Below, in pieces: positions 17,516 through 26,253 of a stretch of DNA of 64,000 bases (the first letter of the stretch is position 1; each line of letters begins with the position of its first letter). The notes below the pieces were generated by a model. It did no database searches. It saw nothing but the letters and a program-made list of their open reading frames with translations, and was not told where the DNA came from. Source of the DNA: Afipia carboxidovorans OM5 (GTDB taxonomy: Bacteria; Pseudomonadota; Alphaproteobacteria; Rhizobiales; Xanthobacteraceae); assembly GCF_000218565.1 (NCBI RefSeq), contig NC_015684.1:1860001-1924000 (forward strand). The letters run 5' to 3'. A program made the translations under genes and the position numbers.

Positions 17516-19420
17516 TCACTGGCTGCTCGCGGCACCCGTCGCGATCGCGAAGGCGTTCTGGTTCACCTGGACGCCGGCCTTGGCTTCGAGATGGGTGATG
17601 TACTGACCGATCTGCTCGTCGCTCAGGTTCTGCTCGAGCGCTTCCTTCATCTTCTTGGAGTCTTCGGACTCCAGATCGACCGTCGGCGTCGTCACGTTGA
17701 CAACCTTGAGCACGACGAGTCCGTTGCCGGCCGCGCCGTTATCCGCCGTGGCTGCCGTGTCCTTGGGCGTGCGGAAGGCGACATCGACCGCCTGATCGGG
17801 CAGGCCGTTGACCTTGTCGTCACGCTTGAACGGCGAGGAGGTCTGCGCACTGAGGCCCGCCTTGGTGGCCTCAGTCTTGAACGCGCCGCCCTTGTTGATG
17901 GCCTCAACGAGATCCTTCGCCTTGGCGCGGAGACGCGTGGCGACCTGATCCTCGCGCCAGCGCGTGGCGACCTGATCCTTCACTTCGTCGAGCGCGCGGT
18001 CGCGTGAGGCGGTGACGCCGAGCACGTCGAACCAGACTTCGCCGCCGGGGAAGGTGAGGGGATCGTTCTCGACACCGACATCGCTGCCGAATGCCGCGGT
18101 CACAAGATCGACGCCTTTCGGCAGCGCCGCTTCCTTGCCGTCGGGCGTGCGGCCCGCGCGGTCGATATCGACCGTCACCGCATCGAGGCCGACCTTCTGG
18201 CCGGCTTCGGGAATGGTGGCGCCGCCGCTGCGCTCGTCCTCGATGGTGTTGCGCAGATTGTCGAAGTCGGCGCGCACGCGTTGCTCGGCGATCTCTTTCT
18301 TGATCGCGGGCGCAACGCTTTCATAGGTGGATTGCGAGCCCGGCTCGATCTTGGTGATCTTGAGCAGCACGGTCGCGAGTGCACCCTTGACCGGCTGGCT
18401 GACCTCGTTGAGCGGCAGCGCGAAGGCGGCCTTGGCAATCGTCGGATCGCCGAGGCTCGCCTCGCTGGTCAGGCCGAGGTTGATGTCGCCCGGAGTGAGC
18501 TTCATTTCCTTGGCGAGATCCTCGAAGGAGGTGCCACCGGCGATTTTCTCGCGCGCGGTCTTGGCGGCATCCTCGCTCGGGAAGGCGATCTGCAGCACCT
18601 CGCGCTTGGCGGGCGTCGCGTATTCGTCGCGGCGGCTGTCGTAGACCTTGCGCGCGTCCTCGTCGGAGACGGCGACCTTCTTGGCGAGCTCATCCGGCGA
18701 CAGCGTGAGGTAGACGACCTTGCGATATTCCGGCGCGCGGAATTGCGCCTTGTGCTCGTCGTAATAGGTGTCGAGCACCTGCTGCGACGGCGTCTCGATG
18801 GTGCCGGCCTGCTCGGGACCGATCTTGGCGTAATCGATGGTGCGCTGCTCGTTCTGGAAACGGCTCAGCGCCTCGATCTGGGTTTTCGAGGGCTCGAGGC
18901 CTGCAACGATGCTGCTGACGAGTTCACGGCGCAGCGTCACGCGGCGTTGCTCGGCGACGTAGCGCTGTTCGGTATAGCCGTTGTCGCGGATCGCCGCCGC
19001 AAAGCGCCGTGCGTCGAACTTGCCGTCAGGCCCGGCAAAGGTCGGATCGCCCGAGATGGTGCGGATCATTTCCGCGTCGGACATCGTCAGCCCAAGGCGG
19101 CGGGTCTCCTCGTCGAGAGCGGCCTCGGCGATGGTCTGCTGCAGCAACTGGCGGTCGAGGCCGAAGGCGCGGCCCTGATTGGCGTTGATCGGGCGGCGGA
19201 TCTGACGGCTGATCTGCTGAAGCTTGTCCGTATAGGCAGTGCGGAATTGCTCCATCGAGATTTCGGTGTTGCCGACGGTCGCAAGCGTGGTCTGGGTCGA
19301 GCCCTTGAAGATGTCGGCGATGCCCCACACGGCAAAGCTGATGATGAGCACGCCGAACAGTAAGCTCATGATCCATTTGCCGACGCGGTTGGACGTGACG
19401 TTTCGTATCCCTCGGAGCAT
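17516..19420 (-). CDS. PpiD-like membrane-anchored peptidyl-prolyl isomerase (SurA N-terminal domain)
   Basis: The 634-residue protein has a short cytoplasmic N-terminus (MLRGIRNVTSNRVGKW), one membrane helix (about residues 17-35, SLLFGVLIISFAVWGIADIF), a SurA-N-type chaperone domain and a central parvulin-like PPIase domain near residues 240-370, followed by a long periplasmic C-terminus. It should help newly exported proteins fold at the Sec translocon. The ATG at 19420 is chosen because upstream in-frame sequence is not protein-like and the membrane anchor follows directly. It is divergent from tpiA and is the first gene of the five-gene trp/moa run, an order common in Rhizobiales. Confidence 0.93.
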   Translation of the reverse strand: MLRGIRNVTSNRVGKWIMSLLFGVLIISFAVWGIADIFKGSTQTTLATVGNTEISMEQFRTAYTDKLQQISRQIRRPINANQGRAFGLDRQLLQQTIAEAALDEETRRLGLTMSDAEMIRTISGDPTFAGPDGKFDARRFAAAIRDNGYTEQRYVAEQRRVTLRRELVSSIVAGLEPSKTQIEALSRFQNEQRTIDYAKIGPEQAGTIETPSQQVLDTYYDEHKAQFRAPEYRKVVYLTLSPDELAKKVAVSDEDARKVYDSRRDEYATPAKREVLQIAFPSEDAAKTAREKIAGGTSFEDLAKEMKLTPGDINLGLTSEASLGDPTIAKAAFALPLNEVSQPVKGALATVLLKITKIEPGSQSTYESVAPAIKKEIAEQRVRADFDNLRNTIEDERSGGATIPEAGQKVGLDAVTVDIDRAGRTPDGKEAALPKGVDLVTAAFGSDVGVENDPLTFPGGEVWFDVLGVTASRDRALDEVKDQVATRWREDQVATRLRAKAKDLVEAINKGGAFKTEATKAGLSAQTSSPFKRDDKVNGLPDQAVDVAFRTPKDTAATADNGAAGNGLVVLKVVNVTTPTVDLESEDSKKMKEALEQNLSDEQIGQYITHLEAKAGVQVNQNAFAIATGAASSQ

Positions 19421-19632
19421 GGCACCACATCTGGTAGGAGGAGGCGGAATGACGAGGCCGATGGCCCCACCGCATTGTTCCGTCTCGTATAAAACGCCGT
19501 TTTGACGGGAGCAACCGCGGCCGGGTGCGAAGCCTGCGACCTTGAGTGCTGGATAAGGCCCGGCTCCGGGTGGCGCCCATGCGGCGCCTCTGATAGCGGG
19601 AACGAGGTCGCCAACGGGAGGGAGCTTCAAGG

Positions 19633-20388
19633 ATGCCCGGCAAGATCCGACCGCTGATCGCGGGGAACTGGAAGATGAACGGCCTCAAGGCCTCGCTCGG
19701 TGAACTTGCGGCGATCGGCAAGGGTGCAGGCGAAGTCTGGCGCAGGGTCGATCTTCTGATCTGCCCGCCTGCGACGCTGATCTTCCCGGCGGCCGCTGCC
19801 ATGATCGGATCGAAGGTCGCGATCGGCGGGCAGGACTGTCACGCTGAGGCTTCCGGCGCCAATACCGGCGATATCTCCGCCGAGATGCTGGCCGATGCGG
19901 GGGCCACGTACGTCATCGTCGGGCACTCCGAGCGCCGCACCGACCATGGCGAGACCGACGCGGTGGTGCGGGCGAAGGCGGAGGCTGCCTGGCGCGCCGG
20001 GCTTGTCGCCATCGTCTGTGTCGGCGAGACGCGGGCCGAGCGCGATGCGGGCCGGGCCGCCGAGGTAGTCGGCCGCCAGCTTGATGGTTCGGTTCCCGAC
20101 GGGGCGCGTGCGGCCAATCTGGTCGTGGCCTACGAGCCGGTCTGGGCGATCGGAACCGGGCTCACGCCGACCTCGCAGGATATTGAAGAAATCCATGCCG
20201 TTATCCGGCAAAACCTGACAGGCCGGTTTAAGGCGGAAGGCGAGGGTGTGCGCCTTCTTTATGGCGGGTCGCTGAAGCCTGCCAACGCCGCCGAAATCCT
20301 CGCGCTGGCCAACGTCAATGGCGGCCTGATTGGTGGGGCGAGCCTCAAGGCGGCCGACTTCCTTGCGATCGCGGAGGCCTGTCCTTAA
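19633..20388 (+). CDS. tpiA: Triosephosphate isomerase
   Basis: This 251-residue TIM-barrel enzyme interconverts dihydroxyacetone phosphate and glyceraldehyde 3-phosphate. The catalytic residues are Lys14 (GNWKMNG), His98 (VGHSERR) and Glu168 (AYEPVWAIGTG). The phosphate-binding motif LYGGSLKPANA and the GGLIGGASL end are also present. The start ATG at 19633 follows a GGGAGGGA site about ten bases upstream. It is divergent from ppiD. The spacer after it contains a two-hairpin intergenic repeat before secG. Confidence 0.98.
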   Translation: MPGKIRPLIAGNWKMNGLKASLGELAAIGKGAGEVWRRVDLLICPPATLIFPAAAAMIGSKVAIGGQDCHAEASGANTGDISAEMLADAGATYVIVGHSERRTDHGETDAVVRAKAEAAWRAGLVAIVCVGETRAERDAGRAAEVVGRQLDGSVPDGARAANLVVAYEPVWAIGTGLTPTSQDIEEIHAVIRQNLTGRFKAEGEGVRLLYGGSLKPANAAEILALANVNGGLIGGASLKAADFLAIAEACP

Positions 20389-20400
20389 CTGATGCGTGCG

Positions 20401-20521
20401 CCCCGGATGCGATGCAATACGCAGTATTGCTTCGCTGATCCGGGGTCGTTCGGAACTCAGGGCCGGAATGGTCCCGGCTCTGCGGCGCATCACCAAGAGG
20501 GCGCTGCGCCGCGTCCGGGAC
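20401..20521 (+). repeat. Two-hairpin intergenic repeat, copy 1 (tpiA-secG)
   Basis: Two tandem hairpins are seen. The first is bounded by CCCCGGAT and ATCCGGGG with an 11-base inner stem (one mismatch); the second is bounded by GTCCCGG and CCGGGAC with the perfect inner stem GCGGCGCA/TGCGCCGC. Similar elements occur near 25073, 28684 and 34859, all in spacers between plus-strand genes. Confidence 0.75.
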
Positions 20522-20647
20522 ACAGCCCGAGGACGAGCCAGGGGTGGCGCTCGCCGCCCCGATCGTGTACAGACGCGCCAACTTCAACCCCGCAGACATG
20601 AGCTGCACCGGATTGCCGGTCGCGCCGGTTTGTGACGGACATCGATT

Positions 20648-21016
20648 ATGCATACCGTCATTATCATCATTCATCTGATCATCGTCATCGCGCTCACCGG
20701 CGTCGTGCTGGTGCAGCGCTCCGAGGGCGGTGGACTTGGCATCGGCGGTGGGGGCGGCGGCGCGGGCGGCTTCATGTCGAGCCGCGGCACCACGAACCTC
20801 CTGACCCGCACGACCGCGATTCTGGGCACGGCCTTCTTCATCACCAGCCTGATCCTGTCCTGGCTTGCCGGCTACGAGCAGGCGCCGCGGTCGCTGATCA
20901 ATACGACGCCCGCGACCCAGTCGGGTCAGGCGGCGCCGGAGAAGAACCTTTTGGACTCGCTCAAGCCGGCCGAGCCGGCAGCGCCTGCGGCCCCCGCAGC
21001 GCCGCAGTCCAAATAA
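20648..21016 (+). CDS. secG: SecG, preprotein translocase subunit
   Basis: This 122-residue small membrane protein stabilises and stimulates the SecYEG channel. It shows two membrane helices (about residues 2-21 and 57-75), the conserved VLVQRSEGGGLG segment after the first helix, and a glycine-rich cytoplasmic loop. The C-terminal tail is Ala/Pro-rich and ends PAAPQSK, a common extension in alphaproteobacteria. The ATG at 20648 is the family start. The window also carries yajC and the start of secD near its right end. Confidence 0.95.
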   Translation: MHTVIIIIHLIIVIALTGVVLVQRSEGGGLGIGGGGGGAGGFMSSRGTTNLLTRTTAILGTAFFITSLILSWLAGYEQAPRSLINTTPATQSGQAAPEKNLLDSLKPAEPAAPAAPAAPQSK

Positions 21017-21094
21017 GCACCACATAGCGGTGGACACATCCGGCTTCGCGTTCCCGTCCGACTTCAACGGCGGGACAGAAGCCTTTGTGTTTGC

Positions 21095-21172
21095 TTGAAA
21101 TTCAACACCACCCACAGGAGCGGATTTTTTCCGTGGGTGAGGGCGATTCGTTTTGCGAATCTCGCCCGCGGC
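21095..21172 (+). repeat. Paired hairpins in the pyrG leader
   Basis: Two hairpins lie just before pyrG. The first pairs CACCCACAGGA with TCCGTGGGTG (one bulged base); the second pairs GGGCGATTCG with CGAATCTCGCCC (bulged) around a TTTTG loop. The GGGTGAGGG junction also occurs near 28899 after the eno gene, so this is probably a dispersed mosaic repeat and not a pyrG-specific regulator. Confidence 0.55.
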
Positions 21173-21189
21173 GATAAAGGTAGGCTCCC

Positions 21190-22818
21190 ATGGCGCGGTA
21201 TATCTTCATCACCGGCGGCGTGGTTTCCTCGCTCGGCAAAGGTCTGGCATCGGCGGCTCTCGGGGCCGTCCTGCAGGCGCGAGGCTACAAGGTCCGCCTT
21301 CGCAAGCTCGATCCCTATCTCAACGTCGATCCCGGCACGATGTCGCCGTATCAGCACGGCGAGGTGTTCGTCACCGACGACGGCGCGGAGACCGACCTCG
21401 ATCTCGGCCACTACGAGCGCTTCACCGGCCGCCCGGCGTGCAAGGCCGACAACATCACCACCGGCCGCATCTATCAGGAGATCCTCGCCAAGGAGCGCCG
21501 CGGCGACTATCTCGGCGCGACCGTGCAGGTGATCCCGCACGTCACCAACGCCATCAAGGATTTCGTTCTCACCGGCAACGAGGGCTTTGACTTCGTGCTC
21601 TGCGAGGTCGGCGGCACGGTGGGCGATATCGAGGGCCTGCCGTTCTTCGAGGCGATCCGCCAGATCAAGAACGATCTGCCGCGCGGTGAGGTGATCTACA
21701 TCCACCTCACGCTGCTGCCCTACATTCCGAGCGCGGGCGAGCTGAAGACCAAGCCGACCCAGCATTCGGTGAAGGAACTGCGCTCGATCGGTATCCAGCC
21801 CGACATCCTGCTCTGCCGGACCGACCGGCCGATCCCGAAGGAAGAACGCCGCAAGCTCGGCCTGTTCTGCAACGTCCGCGAAAGCGCGGTGATCGAGGCG
21901 CGCGACGCCGACAACATCTACGCGGTGCCCGAGGCCTACCACATGGCAGGGCTCGACGACGAAGTGCTGGCCGCCTTCGGTATCGAAGCGCCGCCGCCCG
22001 CGCTGGAGCGCTGGCACGAGATCAACGCCCGGGTGCGCAACCCGGAAGGGCAGGTGACAATCGCCGTCGTCGGCAAGTACACCGGCATGAAGGACGCCTA
22101 CAAATCGTTGATCGAGGCGCTGTCCCATGGCGGCATCGCCAACAAGGTGAAGGTCAACCTCGACTGGATCGAGAGCGAGGTGTTCGAGCGCGAGGACCCT
22201 GCGCCGTTCCTCGAACACGTCAACGGCATTCTGGTGCCGGGCGGCTTCGGCCAGCGCGGTGCGGAAGGCAAGATCAAGGCGGTGCGGTTCGCGCGCGAAC
22301 GCCGCGTGCCGTATTTCGGCATCTGCTTCGGTATGCAGATGGCGGTGATCGAGGCCGCGCGGAATCTTGTCGGCATCGAAGGCGCGAACTCGACCGAATT
22401 CGGCGAGACCAAGGAACCGCTGGTCGGCCTGATGACCGAGTGGCTGCGCGGCAACGAACTCGAGAAGCGCTCGAAGGCTGGCGACCTTGGCGGCACCATG
22501 CGGCTCGGTGCTTTTCCGGCGGCGCTGCGCCCCGGCAGCCGCGTGTCGAAGATTTACGGCAACGCGCTGGAGATTTCCGAGCGCCACCGCCACCGCTACG
22601 AGGTCAATACCGCCTACAAGGACCGCCTCGAGCAGCACGGCTTGCGGTTCTCGGGCATGTCACCGGACGGCGTATTGCCCGAGATCGTCGAATACGAAGA
22701 CCACCCGTGGTTCGTCGGCGTTCAATACCATCCCGAATTGAAGTCGCGCCCGCTGGACCCGCATCCGCTGTTTGCCTCCTTCATCGAGGCAGCGGTGGTG
22801 CAGAGCCGTCTGGTGTAA
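21190..22818 (+). CDS. pyrG: CTP synthase
   Basis: This 542-residue enzyme converts UTP to CTP with ATP and glutamine. The N-terminal synthetase domain (about 1-265) begins with YIFITGGVVSSLGKG and contains the KLDPYLNVDPGTM and GEVFVTDDGAETDLDLGHYE motifs. The C-terminal class-I glutamine amidotransferase domain has the triad Cys379 (GICFGMQ), His514 and Glu516 (YHPEL). Length is normal. The start is the ATG at 21190. Upstream lie secG and a pair of hairpins that look like a dispersed repeat. Confidence 0.99.
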   Translation: MARYIFITGGVVSSLGKGLASAALGAVLQARGYKVRLRKLDPYLNVDPGTMSPYQHGEVFVTDDGAETDLDLGHYERFTGRPACKADNITTGRIYQEILAKERRGDYLGATVQVIPHVTNAIKDFVLTGNEGFDFVLCEVGGTVGDIEGLPFFEAIRQIKNDLPRGEVIYIHLTLLPYIPSAGELKTKPTQHSVKELRSIGIQPDILLCRTDRPIPKEERRKLGLFCNVRESAVIEARDADNIYAVPEAYHMAGLDDEVLAAFGIEAPPPALERWHEINARVRNPEGQVTIAVVGKYTGMKDAYKSLIEALSHGGIANKVKVNLDWIESEVFEREDPAPFLEHVNGILVPGGFGQRGAEGKIKAVRFARERRVPYFGICFGMQMAVIEAARNLVGIEGANSTEFGETKEPLVGLMTEWLRGNELEKRSKAGDLGGTMRLGAFPAALRPGSRVSKIYGNALEISERHRHRYEVNTAYKDRLEQHGLRFSGMSPDGVLPEIVEYEDHPWFVGVQYHPELKSRPLDPHPLFASFIEAAVVQSRLV

Positions 22819-22899
22819 TCGTTCAGACTTCCATTTGACTCTCACCGTCGCCAGATAAGCTGTCGCTGGATTCTTCCGGGAGACACTGCTGGACCGCTC

Positions 22900-23721
22900 A
22901 TGATTCCCAAGATCAAACCGCCCTCAGGTTCGTCGCCGAATGGTGCGGCGGGGCCGTGGGGAAAATCCGCCGATGGCGCACCTCCGCCTGCGGATTACGA
23001 CGCGCCACCTGGTCCGCGTCGCCGCCGCCGCTGGTTCGGTCGCGGAACACTGGGGTCGATCCTGTTCGTGGTTCTCATCTTCGCGTTGTGGACCGGCCAT
23101 GCCTGGCAGGATCTGTCGCAGCCTGCGGCATGGGCTTATTGGAAGGACCTTTATTTCTCCCCGTCGCTTTCCTCGTCGACCGGCATGATCGAGGCGAACG
23201 GACGTTCGCGGCGCGTGCTTGCGATCAGGGGTCCGATCGGCGCCGCGGCGACCACGTGGTTTCGCGAGCGGCTCGATGACGCCAAGCTCGCGTCCGGCGA
23301 TGTGGTGTTGCTGTCGTCTCCCGGCGGGCGTCTCGATCAGGGTCTCATTATGGGCGAGGTGATCCGCGCCCGCGGGCTGACCACCATGGTCGGCACGCTC
23401 GATGGGGAAGGGCGCATCCGCCCGTCCTACTGCGCCAGCGCCTGCGTTCTGGTCTATGCGGGCGGCGCGGTGCGTGAAGCCTTCCCCGGCTCCGCGCTCG
23501 GCGTTCATCAGTTCACCACCGACCTCGCACGCGACGATTCCCGGCGCGATATCGTGGCTGATACTCAGCGCACGACCGGGATGATCTTTGAGTACGTGAC
23601 TCGGATGGGTGTTTCGCCGACGATCCTTCAGGCCATGTCCGCGTCGCGCGACATGCGCTGGCTGACGGAGCGTGAAGCGCTCGATCTCCGGCTTTCGACG
23701 CAACGGTTTGCGGCGAATTGA
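22900..23721 (+). CDS. Membrane-anchored ClpP/crotonase-fold protein (COG3904-like)
   Basis: The 273-residue protein has a proline-rich cytoplasmic N-terminus, a basic patch (RRRRRW), one membrane helix (about residues 49-67) and a C-terminal domain resembling ClpP-fold proteins. The glycine-rich strand LLSSPGGRLDQGLIMGEVIR, the SYCASACVLVYAGG helix start with a possible catalytic serine, and a GVHQF histidine are the main signs. The Cys residues around the serine are unusual. Similar periplasmic predicted proteins (COG3904) are common in alphaproteobacteria, but their substrates are unknown. It begins 81 bases after pyrG in the same direction. Whether it is an active protease is uncertain. 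Confidence 0.7.
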   Translation: MIPKIKPPSGSSPNGAAGPWGKSADGAPPPADYDAPPGPRRRRRWFGRGTLGSILFVVLIFALWTGHAWQDLSQPAAWAYWKDLYFSPSLSSSTGMIEANGRSRRVLAIRGPIGAAATTWFRERLDDAKLASGDVVLLSSPGGRLDQGLIMGEVIRARGLTTMVGTLDGEGRIRPSYCASACVLVYAGGAVREAFPGSALGVHQFTTDLARDDSRRDIVADTQRTTGMIFEYVTRMGVSPTILQAMSASRDMRWLTEREALDLRLSTQRFAAN

Positions 23722-23826
23722 GCATGGCTTGATCCGTAGCTTTGCGGGCCGCACTATGCGAAGAAGTTTGTTATTTGGCGGGCGGATGCCGTCCCGGTTC
23801 ACACCTCACAAGGACCCAAGAAGCTG

Positions 23827-24159
23827 ATGAGCAAGATCTACGAGTTGCGCGTGTACCGCTGCGTCCCGGGCAAGCTGCCTGCGCTGGCGAAGCGGTTTGA
23901 AACCAAGACGCTGAAGATCTGGGAGAAGCACGGCATCAAGCAGGCCGGTTTCTTTACCACGCTGATCGGGCCCTCCAACATGGACCTGACCTACCTTCTG
24001 GAGTGGGATTCCATGGCGGCGCGCGAGCAGCGCTGGGGTGCGTTTCAGGTTGACCCGGAATGGATCGCCGAGCGTGCCGAGAGCGAGAAGGACGGTCCTC
24101 TCGTCGCCAACATCGCAAGCTCGTTCCTCACGCCAACGTCGTTCTCCGCGGTACAGTGA
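23827..24159 (+). CDS. NIPSNAP-family protein
   Basis: This 110-residue protein has the ferredoxin-like NIPSNAP fold signature: an N-terminal YELRVYRCVPGK strand, a helix with ALAKRFETKTLKIWEKHGI, GFFTTLIGPS and the YLLEWDSMAARE segment. NIPSNAP proteins are small, usually dimeric alpha/beta-barrel proteins without an agreed enzymatic role. The stop codon overlaps the GTG start of the next gene (GTGA), so the pair is coupled and probably acts in one pathway. There is no signal peptide. Confidence 0.88.
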   Translation: MSKIYELRVYRCVPGKLPALAKRFETKTLKIWEKHGIKQAGFFTTLIGPSNMDLTYLLEWDSMAAREQRWGAFQVDPEWIAERAESEKDGPLVANIASSFLTPTSFSAVQ

Positions 24160-25064
24160 CGGGTACGACGGATTCTCCGGGCACATGGTCGCGCCCGCGC
24201 GGGCTCGACCATGTGGTGCATGCCGTCCATAACCTTGAGGCGGCAGCGGCGTTCTATGCGAGCGCCGGCTTTCAGGTCGGCACCCGCAATCGCCATCCCT
24301 GGGGCACGCATAACCGCATCGTGCAACTGCCCGGATTCTTCATCGAGCTTTTGGCCGTGGAGGAGCCGGACAAGATCGTGCCGCACGCACCCGGGCGTTT
24401 TTCGTTCGGCGCCTTCCAGCGCGATTATCTCAAGACGCGGCAGGGGCTCAGCATGGTGCTGCTCGAGAGCACCGATGCGCGCGCCGACCAGCGCCTGTTC
24501 GATGCGGCGGGCATCGGCGGCTTTGAGGTGTTCGATTTCGAACGCGATGGTGAGGGCGAGGATGGCGCGCCGGTGAAGGTCGGCTTCTCGCTTGCGTTTG
24601 CCCGCGACGAGCGCTCGCCGCACACGGGCTTTGCCGTCTGCGCGCAACACCATCCGCAGAATTTCTGGCAGGCCTCCCGGCAGTGCCATGCCAATGGCAC
24701 GCGCGGCATTCGCGCCGTAACGATGATCGCCGATCATCCGGCCGACCATCATATCTTCCTCTCTGCCTTCACCGGCGTGCGGGTGCTGCATTCGAGTTCG
24801 ATAGGTGTAGTCTCGCAGACGCCGCGCGGCAATCTCGAAATTCTCGCGGCGGCAAGCTTCCGCGATCAGTTCGGCGTGGCGCTCACCACCGAAGATGAAG
24901 GTACCATCGTTGCGGGCCTGCGGTTCTCGGTGGGCGATGCTGGCCATCTCGAGGCGCTGCTGCGCGAAGGCGGCGTGCCTTACGTCCGGCGAATGGGGCG
25001 TATCGTGATCGGCCCCGAGGCTGCGTTCGGGGCGACGTTGATTTTCGAGGAAGTGCGAAGCTGA
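24156..25064 (+). CDS. VOC/glyoxalase-superfamily protein (GTG start)
   Basis: The 302-residue protein resembles the glyoxalase-like part of the vicinal-oxygen-chelate superfamily: GLDHVVHAVHNLEAAAAFYA at the start of the first module, NRIVQLPGFFIELLAVEEP, and a second module with GIRAVTMIADHPADHHIF. Metal-ligand candidates are His and Glu residues at these positions (GLDHV, FFIELL). The start is taken as the GTG at 24156, which overlaps the NIPSNAP stop by four bases; no in-frame ATG fits. The substrate is unknown; pairing with a NIPSNAP gene suggests metabolism of a small carbonyl or aromatic compound, but this is inference. Confidence 0.8.
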   Translation: MTGTTDSPGTWSRPRGLDHVVHAVHNLEAAAAFYASAGFQVGTRNRHPWGTHNRIVQLPGFFIELLAVEEPDKIVPHAPGRFSFGAFQRDYLKTRQGLSMVLLESTDARADQRLFDAAGIGGFEVFDFERDGEGEDGAPVKVGFSLAFARDERSPHTGFAVCAQHHPQNFWQASRQCHANGTRGIRAVTMIADHPADHHIFLSAFTGVRVLHSSSIGVVSQTPRGNLEILAAASFRDQFGVALTTEDEGTIVAGLRFSVGDAGHLEALLREGGVPYVRRMGRIVIGPEAAFGATLIFEEVRS

Positions 25065-25072
25065 TCCATGTG

Positions 25073-25190
25073 CCCCGGATGCTGCGCAGCGCGCAGCGGT
25101 GCGCTGCTGAGCCGGGGCCATTCCAGAGGCGGAATCTGTCACGGTCCCGGTTCTGCAAGGCAGCGTTCCACGCTGCGTTGCGCCCGGGAC
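25073..25190 (+). repeat. Two-hairpin intergenic repeat, copy 2 (VOC gene-kdsA)
   Basis: The first hairpin is bounded by CCCCGGAT and CCGGGG with inner stem GCAGCGCGC/GTGCGCTGC (nine pairs, one G-U). The second is bounded by GTCCCGG and CCGGGAC with inner stem GCAGCGT/ACGCTGC. It has the same architecture as the copies near 20401, 28684 and 34859, but different stem sequences. Confidence 0.75.
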
Positions 25191-25322
25191 ATGCGCGGCT
25201 GCGATAAGAATCTTCACCTCGCCCACAGAAGAGGTGGGGTTCAAGCACATTTCCAGCTCTGAACCCGCCTTGATCTTGACCCGGGCTCCCGGCAAAAGGG
25301 GAGCCCAACGCGGAGCATCCCT

Positions 25323-26162
25323 TTGGTTTCAGCCTCAAAAACCGTATCGGCCGGCAACGTCACCTTCGGCAACGACCTGCCGCTCGCGGTGATTGCCGGG
25401 CCGTGCCAGTTGGAAAGCCGCGCGCACGCGCTTGAGGTGGCCGGTGCTCTGAAGGAGATCGCGGCGCGGCTCAAGATTGGCCTCGTCTTCAAGACCTCGT
25501 TCGACAAGGCGAACCGCACCAGTGCCTCCGCCGAGCGCGGCATCGGGCTCGCGAAAGCACTGCCGATCTTCGCCGAAATCCGCGACAGCCTCGGCCTGCC
25601 GGTGCTGACCGACGTGCATGAAGTGGAGCAATGCGCGGAGGTGGCGCAGGCGGTCGACGTGTTGCAGATCCCGGCGTTCCTGTGCCGGCAGACCGACCTT
25701 CTGCTGGCGGCCGCTGCGACCGGCAAGGTGGTCAACGTCAAGAAGGGGCAGTTTCTGGCGCCGTGGGACATGCAGAACGTCGTCTCGAAGATCACGAACG
25801 GCGGCAACGCCAACGTGCTGGTGACGGAGCGCGGCGCTTCGTTCGGCTACAACACGCTCGTCTCCGACATGCGCGCGCTGCCGATCATGGCGCGCACCAC
25901 CGGCGCGCCGGTAGTTTTCGATGCGACCCATTCGGTGCAGCAGCCGGGCGGCAAGGGCACCTCGTCCGGCGGCGAGCGCGAGTTTGTGCCGGTGCTGGCA
26001 CGCGCGGCTGTTGCGGTCGGCGTCGCGGGTGTGTTCATCGAGACCCATCCCGATCCCGACCATGCGCCGTCCGACGGACCGAACATGGTGCCACTCAAGG
26101 ACTTCGAGGGACTTCTTCAGACCCTGATGGCATTCGACGCGGTGGCAAAGGCGGGGCGGTAA
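25323..26162 (+). CDS. kdsA: KdsA, 3-deoxy-8-phosphooctulonate synthase (TTG start)
   Basis: This 279-residue enzyme condenses phosphoenolpyruvate and arabinose 5-phosphate to make KDO 8-phosphate for lipid A-core. Motifs include VIAGPCQLES, VFKTSFDKANRTS, DVHEVEQC, IPAFLCRQTDLL, NVKKGQFLAPWDM and FDATHSVQQPG. The Cys in AGPCQLE marks a family position seen in metal-dependent and independent forms. No ATG is in frame at the N-terminus; TTG at 25323 follows CGGAG by seven bases and is taken as the start. The spacer before it carries a two-hairpin repeat and a second hairpin (CACCTC/GAGGTG near 25216-25236). Confidence 0.96.
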   Translation: MVSASKTVSAGNVTFGNDLPLAVIAGPCQLESRAHALEVAGALKEIAARLKIGLVFKTSFDKANRTSASAERGIGLAKALPIFAEIRDSLGLPVLTDVHEVEQCAEVAQAVDVLQIPAFLCRQTDLLLAAAATGKVVNVKKGQFLAPWDMQNVVSKITNGGNANVLVTERGASFGYNTLVSDMRALPIMARTTGAPVVFDATHSVQQPGGKGTSSGGEREFVPVLARAAVAVGVAGVFIETHPDPDHAPSDGPNMVPLKDFEGLLQTLMAFDAVAKAGR

Positions 26163-26194
26163 GAGGCTTATCCACCGCCGCCTGCGCACAATTT

Positions 26195-26240
26195 TGTAGT
26201 GACGTAAATATTGACGGCAGTCTATTTATGTAGTTACATT
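26195..26240 (+). promoter_or_regulatory. brnTA promoter with operator-like inverted repeat
   Basis: A -35-like TTGACG (26211-26216) and a -10-like TACATT (26235-26240) are 18 bases apart. They are overlapped by an imperfect inverted repeat, arms 26195-26210 (TGTAGTGACGTAAATA) and 26223-26238 (TATTTATGTAGTTACA), with 12 of 16 positions paired. The placement fits autorepression by the BrnA antitoxin, alone or with BrnT, as known for this family. The AT content is clearly above that of the neighbours. Confidence 0.72.
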
Positions 26241-26253
26241 ATCTGGCGACGCG

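Noticed and set aside
21064..22638. A 524-residue open frame antisense to pyrG
   Set aside because: Composition follows the codon-position GC bias of pyrG, and pyrG is unmistakable.
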